Positions 35,414 to 44,850 of a stretch of 64,000 bases of DNA are shown piece after piece. Source of the stretch: Caccoplasma_A sp045587545 (GTDB lineage Bacteria; Bacteroidota; Bacteroidia; Bacteroidales; G3-4614); assembly GCA_045587545.1 (NCBI GenBank), contig JAZNCN010000026.1, forward strand, positions 70,823 through 134,822, written 5' to 3'. The notes beneath the pieces are model-generated. The model saw only the letters and a program-made list of their open reading frames with translations, searched no databases and was not told where the DNA came from. The position numbers and the translations under genes were made by a program. Numbering within the stretch: position 1 is the first letter of the stretch; each line of letters starts with the position of its first letter.

Positions 35414-36799
35414 TTATCTGCTTATGTGCCAACCTTCATTTTGGGTTACCGCTTCGTTGTAACGATATTCGGTTGCCGGTATTGGAAAGGTTCGACGATA
35501 ATCATCTTTTTTTATTGTTGCATAGGTTGATGCTCCCCATGCAGTGTATCTCTTTAAATCTTTGTTATGCAGGCGTTTTATATCAAAGTAGTTTATACCT
35601 TCTCCTGCAAACTCTTTCAGTTTTTCAGACATTATTACCTCTATCAACTCATCTCCTGTTAGGGTTATGTCAATCTCATCGGCTCCACAAAGTAACAAAT
35701 AATGATTGAGCTTTTCAACTCCTTTACTCTCAAATCCCGCTTGACGACAATAAGATTCTGCCGCTATAAAGTATGCTTCAGCATAGCGCATCATATCAAC
35801 ATAAGTGTTTGCCTCTCCATTGCGATTGTTCATATTATACTTACCTAACAAGCTACGTTCAACACCTTGCATTGTAAACGGATAGATATTGTATGGTTTA
35901 CGAACATCGCTATTGATATATACAATATTGGGATTTACTGCAAAATAGTCTCCATTTGGGTCGTCGTACTGAATTGAAGTATAATAGGTTGTTGAATTAT
36001 AGAAAGCAAATATACGCCCTTCATAATTGTTAGCTCCCCACAAATGGCGATAATTAGCTCCTGTAAATAAGCTTTCATCTACTCCTTTCAGAACCACCTC
36101 GGCATATAGCGCTGCTTTGGTATAGTTCCCTGCGTATAACTCTAATCGCGCCAACATCAAATTAATGGATTTTTGCGAGAGCCACCCGTTTTTATCAGAG
36201 TTATTGGCAAGAGATAGAGCCTCTGTCAATAGTGTTTTTATATAATTATAACACTGTTCTTTTGTTGAACGCGCTATATTTTCTACTCCTATTCGAGTTT
36301 TTATTATGACACCCGCGTTTGAACTATTATCATCGTATGGTGTAGCAAAAAGTCGTAATAGATTAAAATAACATAGTGCTTTCAATGTTTTTGCTTCGGC
36401 TGTTATATACGATTTCTCCTCTTGCTCGGCAGTTGTTGCTGTTGCAACATTTGGTAAACGCTCTAACAAAACATCGCAATATACTATTGTTGTATAGTAT
36501 GTTCCCCAAATATTGGTTGCCAAATCTGTTATGGAGTTGTCTTGCCAACGATAGAGATTTTGTTGGGCTACATCTTTCCCTGACAAATTTGTCGGCACAA
36601 AATCTTCTCCTAAAATTGATAGCTCGTACTCATAATGAGGATATGATATGTACGCAGATGTCAACAATGATCTTGCAGCTCCAACCGTAGTTATGGCATC
36701 AGGGTCGGAAAAGAGGTCGGGAGGCGGAATATTCAACGAGCAACCACTGAATATCCCTACAAACACAACTGCTAAAATGCTCTTTATTATCTTTTTCAT
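35414..36799 (-). CDS. SusD/RagB-family surface lipoprotein
   Basis: The 461-residue protein has a lipoprotein signal (AVVFVGIFSGCSLNIPPPDLF). It shows the SusD-family features: helical TPR-like N-terminal part (ITTVGAARSLLTSAYISY), AEAKTLKALCYFNLLRLFATPY, MMRYAEAYFIAAESYCRQAG, and the C-terminal ending EYRYNEAVTQNEGW. SusD/RagB proteins form the lid over their SusC/RagA transporter and grip the substrate. It lies 15 bases after the SusC gene. The overall set (protease, no glycoside hydrolase) favours a peptide or protein ligand. Confidence 0.92.
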   Translation of the reverse strand: MKKIIKSILAVVFVGIFSGCSLNIPPPDLFSDPDAITTVGAARSLLTSAYISYPHYEYELSILGEDFVPTNLSGKDVAQQNLYRWQDNSITDLATNIWGTYYTTIVYCDVLLERLPNVATATTAEQEEKSYITAEAKTLKALCYFNLLRLFATPYDDNSSNAGVIIKTRIGVENIARSTKEQCYNYIKTLLTEALSLANNSDKNGWLSQKSINLMLARLELYAGNYTKAALYAEVVLKGVDESLFTGANYRHLWGANNYEGRIFAFYNSTTYYTSIQYDDPNGDYFAVNPNIVYINSDVRKPYNIYPFTMQGVERSLLGKYNMNNRNGEANTYVDMMRYAEAYFIAAESYCRQAGFESKGVEKLNHYLLLCGADEIDITLTGDELIEVIMSEKLKEFAGEGINYFDIKRLHNKDLKRYTAWGASTYATIKKDDYRRTFPIPATEYRYNEAVTQNEGWHISR

Positions 36800-36814
36800 T
36801 GTAATTCAGAGATA

Positions 36815-39800
36815 TTAAAAGGTTAAACTCATATTAATTGTATATACAGGTTGCAGTGTTCCTGCAAGTGTTCCGCTTTCAGGGTCAGACTCGCTATACT
36901 TTGTCCATGTAAAGAGGTTTGATGCCTGAAATGCAAAGTTTGCATACTTAACAAACGGAATATGCTTTGCCAACCATTTTGGTGGCACTTTGTATCGTAA
37001 CGAGATTAGTGATAATCGCAAATAGTTACTGCTTCCGACGGTAAGCGAGTTAGGATATAGCGATATGTTATTCTCGGCTGTTGTTGAGGTGTAAAAAGGC
37101 GTAGGATAGGTCTTATCTTGATCTCCGGGACGGAACCACATATCTTGGGTTTGACCTGCCACTGCATTTTTATGAATGTCGTCTTTTGTCCTGACATATG
37201 AGTAGTTATAGCGTTGTATTCCTCCTAATGAGTAGTAGAAATCGACATCTAAATCGAACCATTTATAAGAGAGTGTCAAATTTACACTTCCTGAATATGG
37301 GGGAGTGGAATATCCCAGAGCTACCACATCTTCTTGCTTTAATGGCTCGGTTGCTTGCTTCTCTGTTCCGTCGGGCAATAGAAATACCGGGTAGCCTGTT
37401 AATGGATTTATTCCAAGCGATTGAGGTCCATAAAGCATATCGTACGATTTACCCACTTCGTAATCGGGCACTAAAGCATCTTCCGAAGTGTATATCTTAT
37501 CGGTGTAATACAAGTCGAGGACTTTATTGTGGTTATATGCTATGTTAGCTCCAAGAATGAAAGTCCAATCCATTCGGTCAACAAGCCTTGCGTTCAGACT
37601 CAACTCCACTCCTTGATTTTGTAATGCGCCTATATTGCGTTTTAGCGATGAATATCCTGTTGATGCAGGAATAGGAACATCTAATAGCGCATCTTCTGTT
37701 TTTCTGTTATACCAATTGAAATCAATTGAGAGACGTTTAAAGAACTCCATACTCACTCCTGCATCTATTGATTTTGTTTGCTCGGGTTTTAAATCGCTAT
37801 TATACAAACTCATCAAATCCAATGGTCGAACATTTTCATATCCTTGTGTTGAGTAGGCAAAACTTGCAACGGTTGACGATATTGATACTCCGTTAAGATT
37901 TGCCATATACCCATACGATGCTTTGAAATTAAGATTTGTAAGGACCTTCTGCTTTTTCATAAATCCATATTGCGATGGTGTCCAACCTACACCTACTGCC
38001 CATGCACTGTTCCATCGTTTATCTGAGGGAAGAACTGATGATGCATCTAATTTGTATGTGGCATAGAGGTCGTATGTTCCGTCATAGGTGTAACCTCCAA
38101 CCACTCCAACTCCTATTTGTGCGTTCTTATCGCGCAAGCCGCTTACGTATGGTTGACGGTTACCTTGCAGCGACTGATTTATGGCGGCTGCTGAGTTGAT
38201 TGTTCCTACTCCATAACCACGCATAAGAACATTATCTGAGGTAGTCAAATAGTAGTCGGTATTGGCTCCTATGGTAAAGTCGTGTTTTTCATTAAATGTC
38301 CTATTATAGGTTACACGTACGTTTGTTGATACATTTATGTTTGTTCCTTTTGATTTTGAATATATTCCCCTTTCTATTTCAGGTATTCCGGAATGTGTCT
38401 CGGTATAGGCTGTTGAGGGAGTAAATTGTTTATTTTCTGTCAACATAAAGTTTACTCCTGCTACTGCTGCTATGTCAAGCCCTTTTATAGGAGTAATGTT
38501 TATACTTGCACTTGCCCCTGCATCGGTATCGGTTATCTCTTCTTGGAATTGATTCATCAAATCTGAGTAGGTCTGACCGGGATTTGACCATAACTCACCT
38601 ACTGTTTGCTCGTATGGGTTTAACTCATATACAAGTGATGCCGGATCGTTGGTTGTTCCGTTTGGTGTATTTGTTTTTGAATATCCTCCGTTTACACTAA
38701 ACAAAAGGAATCCTATATTACCGAGTTTTTGGTCAAGGTTAAGGCGCAAACTCATACGGTGCTTATCGTTGCCCGGTATTCTGCCTCCCTGTTGTGTATA
38801 GTTTGCCGATACATAATAGGATGTTGTACTGCTTCCGCCTTTTAAACTCAAATTGTGCTTTTGATAAAGGCTTGTATGCAATAGTTCGTCATACCAATCG
38901 GTATTTATATTACGCATAGAATCGAGTTTTGCAGCTCCTTGCGCTATAAGTTTTGATAAGTCAGGTGAGTTTGAGTAGTATCGGTTATAATAATCTGCAC
39001 TATATCGGTACCCAGGAGTTTCGGGGTTTTGTATTAGACGTTCCAACTCCAACTTCTCGGCAGAGTTCATCATCTCAATGCCTCGTCGCCCGCGAGTTGT
39101 AATTCCTATATTCATATTATAGTTTACAGAAAGTTTTCCTTCATAGCCTCGTTTTGAGGTTATCTCCAACACTCCGTTTGCAGCTTTTACTCCATATAAG
39201 GCACACGCTGCCGCATCTTTAAGAACCTTGATACTCTCAATGTCTGATGGATTTAAATTGTAAAATGTTTCGGCAGTTATTACCTGACCGTCCATTACAT
39301 ATAGAGGCTCATTTGTGGCATTGCCTTTGCGCAACGAAGAGTTTCCTCTGATGCGAATTTCAGGGACTGAACCTAAGTCGCCTGTATTTATGACACTCAA
39401 ACCCGGGACTGAGCCTTGCAAGGCAAGACCTATATCAATCATTGGTTTTTCTTCAACTCTCTTAACATCAACTGCCGCAACTACTCCAGATTTCGCTCGT
39501 ATATCTATTTCATTGATATTTGTCTTTGCCTTTACTACAACTTCGCTGAGTTCTGTAGCATCTTCATGCAATACAACATCTATCTCTTCCTGATTTTTAT
39601 ATACTACCGTCTTGGCTTTCATACCAAGAAAAGCATATTCTATTTTTGCTCCGTTATATACTCCTACAAGTTTATATGTTCCGTCAAGGTTTGTAACAGT
39701 ACGAAATTCGGTATCTTTTATATGTATTGAGACTCCGGGAAGAGGATCTCTATTTGTATCAACTACAACACCTCTTAGACTTTTTTGCGCTGAAATTGTA

Positions 39801-39847
39801 AAAGAAAAATATATAAAAAATAATATTAAAATTCTATTATATTTCAT
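36815..39847 (-). CDS. SusC/RagA-family TonB-dependent outer-membrane transporter
   Basis: The 1010-residue protein has a signal peptide (1-20, ending ISAQ). A carboxypeptidase-regulatory-like domain follows (SLRGVVVDTNRDPLPGVSIHIKD). The plug domain has the SusC/RagA signatures LQGSVPGLSVINTGDLG, IRIRGNSSLRKGN, PLYVMDGQVI and LKDAAACALYGVKAANGVLEI. A 22-strand barrel ends in TINMSLTF. It imports a ligand using TonB energy together with the adjacent SusD. It is the first gene of the five-gene unit. A TATTTTTG box lies at 39935-39942 without a clear -33 box. Confidence 0.95.
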   Translation of the reverse strand: MKYNRILILFFIYFSFTISAQKSLRGVVVDTNRDPLPGVSIHIKDTEFRTVTNLDGTYKLVGVYNGAKIEYAFLGMKAKTVVYKNQEEIDVVLHEDATELSEVVVKAKTNINEIDIRAKSGVVAAVDVKRVEEKPMIDIGLALQGSVPGLSVINTGDLGSVPEIRIRGNSSLRKGNATNEPLYVMDGQVITAETFYNLNPSDIESIKVLKDAAACALYGVKAANGVLEITSKRGYEGKLSVNYNMNIGITTRGRRGIEMMNSAEKLELERLIQNPETPGYRYSADYYNRYYSNSPDLSKLIAQGAAKLDSMRNINTDWYDELLHTSLYQKHNLSLKGGSSTTSYYVSANYTQQGGRIPGNDKHRMSLRLNLDQKLGNIGFLLFSVNGGYSKTNTPNGTTNDPASLVYELNPYEQTVGELWSNPGQTYSDLMNQFQEEITDTDAGASASINITPIKGLDIAAVAGVNFMLTENKQFTPSTAYTETHSGIPEIERGIYSKSKGTNINVSTNVRVTYNRTFNEKHDFTIGANTDYYLTTSDNVLMRGYGVGTINSAAAINQSLQGNRQPYVSGLRDKNAQIGVGVVGGYTYDGTYDLYATYKLDASSVLPSDKRWNSAWAVGVGWTPSQYGFMKKQKVLTNLNFKASYGYMANLNGVSISSTVASFAYSTQGYENVRPLDLMSLYNSDLKPEQTKSIDAGVSMEFFKRLSIDFNWYNRKTEDALLDVPIPASTGYSSLKRNIGALQNQGVELSLNARLVDRMDWTFILGANIAYNHNKVLDLYYTDKIYTSEDALVPDYEVGKSYDMLYGPQSLGINPLTGYPVFLLPDGTEKQATEPLKQEDVVALGYSTPPYSGSVNLTLSYKWFDLDVDFYYSLGGIQRYNYSYVRTKDDIHKNAVAGQTQDMWFRPGDQDKTYPTPFYTSTTAENNISLYPNSLTVGSSNYLRLSLISLRYKVPPKWLAKHIPFVKYANFAFQASNLFTWTKYSESDPESGTLAGTLQPVYTINMSLTF

Positions 39848-40001
39848 TTTACTAATTCTAAAAATTTATTTCTTGTTTTTTTGCTACAATTTATTTTAAT
39901 ATGTAACAAAATATGCCGTTATCATAATTATTTGCAAAAATAATTATTAATTCCTTTATTATACCTAAAAAAGGCTATTTTTAAAGTAAAAAAGCAAATT
40001 T

Positions 40002-40367
40002 TTAATGTTTAAGAAGGGTGTCAATCCTATTTTTAAGTTGATTACGTTCAAATGAGTAGGTACGGTCAAGCTCTTGCACCATAAAAAGGAGGGTTTGTGC
40101 TTTTTGTATCATCAAGCGGTTATGTTCAAAACGAACATCTTCAATTATCATCTTAACCAATAGTTCCACCAACTGCCAATCACCTATGCGTTGCATAATA
40201 TCATCACACTCAGCATTCATTAACCACTCTGCCGACACATTGAGTTCGCGGTAATATCCATCGGCAAGATGGGTTATATCATCTCCCTCGCTTTTGCGTT
40301 TTATGAGATAGGCAAACTTTTTTGCCAACTCTGTTATTTGTGCCAATAGATAATCCTTTTTTAACAT
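40002..40367 (-). CDS. Small conserved protein of unknown function
   Basis: The start is ATG 40367 (MLKKDYLLAQITELAKKFAYLIKRKSEGDD). The longer frame from 40493 runs through the end of mntP and is not credible. The 121-residue helical product has no signal peptide. It looks like a cytosolic helical protein (QELDRTYSFERNQLKNRIDTLLKH at the end). It lies 8 bases after mntP, so the two are probably co-transcribed. No function is recognised. Confidence 0.7.
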   Translation of the reverse strand: MLKKDYLLAQITELAKKFAYLIKRKSEGDDITHLADGYYRELNVSAEWLMNAECDDIMQRIGDWQLVELLVKMIIEDVRFEHNRLMIQKAQTLLFMVQELDRTYSFERNQLKNRIDTLLKH

Positions 40368-40375
40368 AACCTTTT

Positions 40376-40945
40376 TTAACTCAATACAGTATGTTCCAGC
40401 AATATTTTTGTCCCAATGGCTATAAGTATTACTCCTCCTGCTAATGTGGCGTATGTACGCCAACGTGTTCCAAACATCTTTCCTATATAACAACCTACAA
40501 CAGAGACTAAAAATGTTATGGTAAATATTATTATGGTTGCATGATGCAAGGCTATCTCTAAGAATGCAAATGAAACTCCTACCGCTAAAGCATCTATACT
40601 TGTTGCTATACCCATCTGAATAAGGGTTACTGTTTTAGTTGGATTAAAACAGCACTGCATCTCCTCTTCTTTTTGAATTATTACATCAAGTATCATTTTA
40701 CCTCCCAAGAATAGTAATAGAGCAAATGCTATCCAATGATCTATAACATCTATTATATCTACAAATCCTACTCCTAAAAACCACCCTACAACAGGCATTA
40801 CAGCTTGAAAAAATGATAGATATAAGGCTATCTTTAAAACGTTTGATATTTTAAATGGTTTTAGTGCTACACCCGATGAGAGCGAAACTGCAAACGAATC
40901 CATTGAAAGCCCTAGTGCCAATATTATTAGTGCTAATATACTCAT
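40376..40945 (-). CDS. mntP: Manganese efflux pump, MntP family
   Basis: The 189-residue membrane protein has six hydrophobic segments and the internal duplication typical of MntP. The first half has LGLSMDSFAVSLSSGVAL and the second has MGIATSIDALAVGVSFAF. The paired Asp residues in these helices are the metal-path residues of the family. It exports Mn2+ from the cytosol. No riboswitch-like leader was recognised upstream, where only about 30 bases separate it from the anSME gene's stop. Confidence 0.9.
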   Translation of the reverse strand: MSILALIILALGLSMDSFAVSLSSGVALKPFKISNVLKIALYLSFFQAVMPVVGWFLGVGFVDIIDVIDHWIAFALLLFLGGKMILDVIIQKEEEMQCCFNPTKTVTLIQMGIATSIDALAVGVSFAFLEIALHHATIIIFTITFLVSVVGCYIGKMFGTRWRTYATLAGGVILIAIGTKILLEHTVLS

Positions 40946-40975
40946 ATATCAATTAGGAATCTTATTATTTACTCT

Positions 40976-42220
40976 TTATATTTCCTTATTTTTTAAAACG
41001 TTCATTATATCTGCTGGCGGCAAACCTCTCTTTAACTGCTCCGCCATATATTGCATATATGGTTTTGTATGTATAAAGAACTGTTTCAACCCTTCGCACA
41101 GATAGTTTAGCCCCTCTTCGCCATCAGAGGTTTTTGATATTCTGTTTTTGGGACACTCTCCATTACAGAGGTGCAGAAACTCACACTCTTTGCATTGGCG
41201 TGGCAGAGAGGAAAACTTCCTCTCCCCAAACTTCATCTGCTCTGGAGAGAGCATCATCTCTGTTAATGTACGTGTACGTATGTTTCCTAATTTGTATTCT
41301 GGAAAAACAAAGTGGTCGCAACTATAAACATCGCCATTATGCTCCATTGCGGCGGCATGCCCGCACACCTTCGCATATATACACACTCCGGGTTGCTCTC
41401 CTACCCAACCTGCAAGGGTTGAATCGAATAGTTGTATAAAGTATTGCCCTACATCTTTTCTTACCCACTCATCAAATATGGTGCAATAGAAATTGCCGTA
41501 ATCTTCGGGAGAAACGCACCACGGTGGCATTTCTACATTTTCAAAGTTATTACCCGGAGGGAGAAGTTCCAAGCCATCGGCACGATCTCCCCAACGCTCT
41601 ACTATGGGCGAGAACTGCATATAGTGGCTCCCTATACTCTTAAAAAAGTTATATACCTGCAACGGATACTTTGCACTATAATCGTTCACTACCGAGAGGG
41701 TATTAAACTCAACTCCATGCTTTTGCAGTAGTTCAACTCCCTTCATTACTTTTGCAAATGTTCCTCTTCCGCTCTTGTCTCTGCGATAGCGATCATGTAT
41801 ATGTTCTGGACCGTCAAGAGAGATTCCTACAAGAAAGTTCTCCTCTTTAAAAAATCGGCACCATTCATCGTTTAGTAAAATTCCATTTGTCTGTATTGAG
41901 TTTGAAATAGTTCTTCCTCGAGCATGGCGTTGCTGTAAACGTATGGCTTTCCGAAAAAAATCTATTCCTCTCAAAAGTGTTTCGCCTCCATGCCAAGTGA
42001 ATAGTACGTTTTGTGTGGGCTGACACTCTATATAATCTATTATGTAACGCTCCAAAATATCATCACTCATCTTAGGTGATGTTCCTCGATAGAGTTCTCC
42101 TTTCTCAAGGTAGTAGCAATAGTGGCAATCTAAATTGCACAACGCTCCTATTGGCTTTGCCATAACATATATGGGGAAAGTCAACGGATTGAATATTGCT
42201 GTCTTAGAGTTATTTTGCAT
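40976..42220 (-). CDS. Anaerobic sulfatase-maturating enzyme (anSME), radical SAM
   Basis: The 414-residue radical-SAM/SPASM protein converts a Ser or Cys in sulfatases to formylglycine. The radical-SAM motif is GALCNLDCHYCYYLEKGELY (CxxxCxxC). The C-terminal SPASM region holds further cysteines (GVCIYAKVCGHAAAMEHNGDVYSCDHFVFP, and CKECEFLHLCNGECPKNR). Its ATG follows the sulfatase stop by one base, so both are translated from one transcript and this enzyme very probably matures that sulfatase. Confidence 0.94.
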   Translation of the reverse strand: MQNNSKTAIFNPLTFPIYVMAKPIGALCNLDCHYCYYLEKGELYRGTSPKMSDDILERYIIDYIECQPTQNVLFTWHGGETLLRGIDFFRKAIRLQQRHARGRTISNSIQTNGILLNDEWCRFFKEENFLVGISLDGPEHIHDRYRRDKSGRGTFAKVMKGVELLQKHGVEFNTLSVVNDYSAKYPLQVYNFFKSIGSHYMQFSPIVERWGDRADGLELLPPGNNFENVEMPPWCVSPEDYGNFYCTIFDEWVRKDVGQYFIQLFDSTLAGWVGEQPGVCIYAKVCGHAAAMEHNGDVYSCDHFVFPEYKLGNIRTRTLTEMMLSPEQMKFGERKFSSLPRQCKECEFLHLCNGECPKNRISKTSDGEEGLNYLCEGLKQFFIHTKPYMQYMAEQLKRGLPPADIMNVLKNKEI

Positions 42221-42221
42221 T

Positions 42222-43742
42222 CTATTTTCCTCTTATTTGTTCAAGCTTTCGGGCAAGACGTGCTGTTTTTACTCTGCGTTTTGATGCAAGGTTTTTTGTT
42301 TCGCCTTTATCTGTTGAGAGGTTGTATAGTTGTGGCTGTGGGTTGTTTCCTGTCTCAATGGAAGTCCATCTATTAAATGACTCTCCTTGTGATGGTGATA
42401 TATATTTCCATTTGCCTGACACTATTGATAACACGTTTTGTGCATTCTGTACTACAAGCATTTTTCGTCCTCGCTGTTTTTTCCCTTCCCATGTCTTAAT
42501 TTGATTTTGGCTATCGGGGGCTGACCCTTCGGGCAATTTTATTTTTAACAATCGTGCAAAAGAGGCAAACCAATCTACTTGCGAAAGAAGTGCTTTATTA
42601 ACCTTACCAATATCATTACCTCTCCATTTTATCACACAAGGCATTCGTGTACCTGCGTCAAAAGAGCTGTATTTACCGCCTCTAAACTCTCCTCCCGGTT
42701 TATGATATCCTAATAGTTCTACGGCTTCATCTTTATATCCGTCATCAACTACAGGACCGTTATCGCTTGACAATACGATTATGGTATTTTCATATAATTC
42801 TAATTGCTTAAGCGTTGCAACGATTTCTCCTACACTCCAATCAAATTGCAAAATTGCATCTCCCCTGGCTCCCATTCCCGACTTCCCTACAAAACGGCTA
42901 TGAGGAACGCGTGGAACATGAGCATCTTGTGTTGCAAAATACAAAAAGAACGGGGCTTCCTTGTTGCTTTTGATAAACTCCACTGCCTTTTGTGTTAGAA
43001 CATCGGCTATATCTTCGTCTCTCCATAAGGCTTTGCCTCCTCCTTTCATATATCCGATACGAGATATTCCGTTAATTATTGAGTAATCGTGCCCATGTGA
43101 GGGGAAAAGTTTCAAAAGTTCAGGATTATCTTTTCCTGTGGGTTCTCCTTCAAAGTTATTGTTATAATCTACATATATAGGATTTTCGGCATCGTAATTT
43201 GCAACCCTGCCATTCTCTACAAATACACAAGGGACTCTGTCGCCCGTTGCTGCCATTATATATGAATAGTTAAATCCTATATCCTTGGGATTTGGCGAAA
43301 GATATGAATTCCAATCTTGTTCTCCGCTTACACTTCCCAATCCTAAATGCCACTTTCCTATAACTCCTGTTTTATAACCTGCATCAGAAAACATATCGGC
43401 AAGAGTATATCTTTCAGGAGATATTATAAGAGCAGCATCTCCATTGGCTACTCCGGTTCCCTCTTTTCTCCAAGCATACTCTCCTGTAAGCATTGCATAT
43501 CGCGATGGGGTACTTGTTGCCGCCGCACTATGAACATTTGTAAATCGTATTCCCTCTTGTGCCAATGCCTCAACATTTGGCGTTGATATAGTTGTTGAAC
43601 CATTACAACTCAAATCGCCATAACCGATATCATCAGCATATATGAATATCACGTTTGGCTGAATGTTTTCTTCTTTCTCTCGTGATACTGCATCAATCAT
43701 TGATAATGATGCCATTGAAATTATTAAGGGAATACGCTTCAT
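42222..43742 (-). CDS. Serine-type sulfatase (arylsulfatase family S1)
   Basis: The 506-residue secreted enzyme shows the N-terminal metal motif NVIFIYADDIGYGDLSCNG. The maturation motif is STPSRYAMLTGEY, where Ser77 would become formylglycine (S-type motif SxPSR, as opposed to CxPSR). The middle motifs are VIGKWHLGLGS, and LSSDNGPVVDDGYKDEAVELLG near metal residues. It cleaves sulfate esters, probably from host glycans such as mucin or glycosaminoglycans. The exact substrate cannot be told. It leads a two-gene operon with anSME. A candidate -7 box CAAAATTA (minus) sits at 43772-43779. Confidence 0.93.
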   Translation of the reverse strand: MKRIPLIISMASLSMIDAVSREKEENIQPNVIFIYADDIGYGDLSCNGSTTISTPNVEALAQEGIRFTNVHSAAATSTPSRYAMLTGEYAWRKEGTGVANGDAALIISPERYTLADMFSDAGYKTGVIGKWHLGLGSVSGEQDWNSYLSPNPKDIGFNYSYIMAATGDRVPCVFVENGRVANYDAENPIYVDYNNNFEGEPTGKDNPELLKLFPSHGHDYSIINGISRIGYMKGGGKALWRDEDIADVLTQKAVEFIKSNKEAPFFLYFATQDAHVPRVPHSRFVGKSGMGARGDAILQFDWSVGEIVATLKQLELYENTIIVLSSDNGPVVDDGYKDEAVELLGYHKPGGEFRGGKYSSFDAGTRMPCVIKWRGNDIGKVNKALLSQVDWFASFARLLKIKLPEGSAPDSQNQIKTWEGKKQRGRKMLVVQNAQNVLSIVSGKWKYISPSQGESFNRWTSIETGNNPQPQLYNLSTDKGETKNLASKRRVKTARLARKLEQIRGK

Positions 43743-43831
43743 TTTTAAGTTTGCATACTTTCAAACATCTACAAAATTAATATTTTGAATGTATTTTTTC
43801 ATATCTTCGCACTATAAAATTCATCGCAATT

Positions 43832-44797
43832 ATGAAAAAGAGAGTTTTGGTTACATACAATATGTTTAGGGCCGGTTACGCAGAGTTGATTGAGAAATAC
43901 GATGTTACTTTCCCGCCCGAAGGGAGAGAGTCGTTTACTTACGATGAGGTGCTGGATATGATTGAGGATTATGATGTTCTGCAATCGATGTTCAACTTTA
44001 AAGTTGATGAGACTCTTATGACCAAAGGCAGGAAACTTAAATTAATATCGAACTACGCTGTTGGCTTTGATAATATTGATATTGCTTGCGCCACCCGATT
44101 GGGAATACAGGTTAGCAATACTCCCCACTCGGTTACTGAGCCTACTGCCGACCAAGCAATGGGATTGATATATGCAGTTACTCGACGTATTGCCGAAATG
44201 GACCGACGTATAAGGATTAAAGGTAATGTTCATGTGGGATTGCTTGAAAATCTTGGGCACTCGCTTTATGGCAAGACATTGGGAATTATTGGCATGGGCA
44301 GAATTGGTTGTGCTCTTGCACGTAGAGCTATGGCTGCCGGCATGAATATTGTTTATGCCAAACGTAACCGCATGTGCAAAGAGGAGGAGCAGAAATATAA
44401 TGCCGTATATATGAGTAAGGAGGAACTTTTGAGGTGTGCAGATATTGTTTCGGTTAATGCTCCTTATACTCCAGAAACTTTTCATATTATTGGCGAGGCA
44501 GAGTTTGATATGATGAAGCCATCTGCTATTCTTATTAATACCGCTCGCGGTCCTTTGGTTGACGAAAAAGCTTTGGTTACCGCTCTTAAAGAGGGTAAAA
44601 TTTGGGGAGCAGGGTTAGATGTGTTTGAAAATGGAGACTATCCATCAGACGAACTTGCTATGCTTGACAACGCTGTGCTTAACCCTCATTTGGGGACTCA
44701 AACTGTTGAGACTCGCAACGAAATGGCTTTTGTTGTTTCACAAAACATTATAAACTTTTTTGAGGGTGGAGAAGTATTTAAGGTTAACCTTATTTAG
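43832..44797 (+). CDS. D-isomer-specific 2-hydroxyacid dehydrogenase
   Basis: The 321-residue enzyme is NAD(P)H-dependent and reduces 2-oxoacids or oxidises D-2-hydroxyacids. Motifs are the Rossmann loop TLGIIGMGRIGCALARRAMA, the Arg in INTARGPLVDEKAL, the Glu in GLDVFENGDYP and the His in NPHLGTQTVETRNEM. The order and spacing (Arg-Glu-His) are those of glyoxylate/hydroxypyruvate-type reductases. The substrate is uncertain. It is divergent from the sulfatase and stands alone. Confidence 0.88.
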   Translation: MKKRVLVTYNMFRAGYAELIEKYDVTFPPEGRESFTYDEVLDMIEDYDVLQSMFNFKVDETLMTKGRKLKLISNYAVGFDNIDIACATRLGIQVSNTPHSVTEPTADQAMGLIYAVTRRIAEMDRRIRIKGNVHVGLLENLGHSLYGKTLGIIGMGRIGCALARRAMAAGMNIVYAKRNRMCKEEEQKYNAVYMSKEELLRCADIVSVNAPYTPETFHIIGEAEFDMMKPSAILINTARGPLVDEKALVTALKEGKIWGAGLDVFENGDYPSDELAMLDNAVLNPHLGTQTVETRNEMAFVVSQNIINFFEGGEVFKVNLI

Positions 44798-44850
44798 AGT
44801 TGTTAGATGTCGGTTTCACCGCCCCTACGGGGTAATCATTAGTTGTTAGA
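44798..44850. repeat. Dispersed intergenic repeat, copy D
   Basis: AGTTGTTAGATGTCGG, then CACCGCCCCTACGGGGT, then CATTAGTTGTTAGA. It fills the gap between the dehydrogenase stop and the GTG start of the AlkD-like gene, and is related to the copy at 8440. Confidence 0.6.

Noticed and set aside
39612..39899. Plus-strand frame over the SusC start
   Set aside because: It is antisense to the SusC signal peptide and carboxypeptidase-like domain and has no homology-like features.
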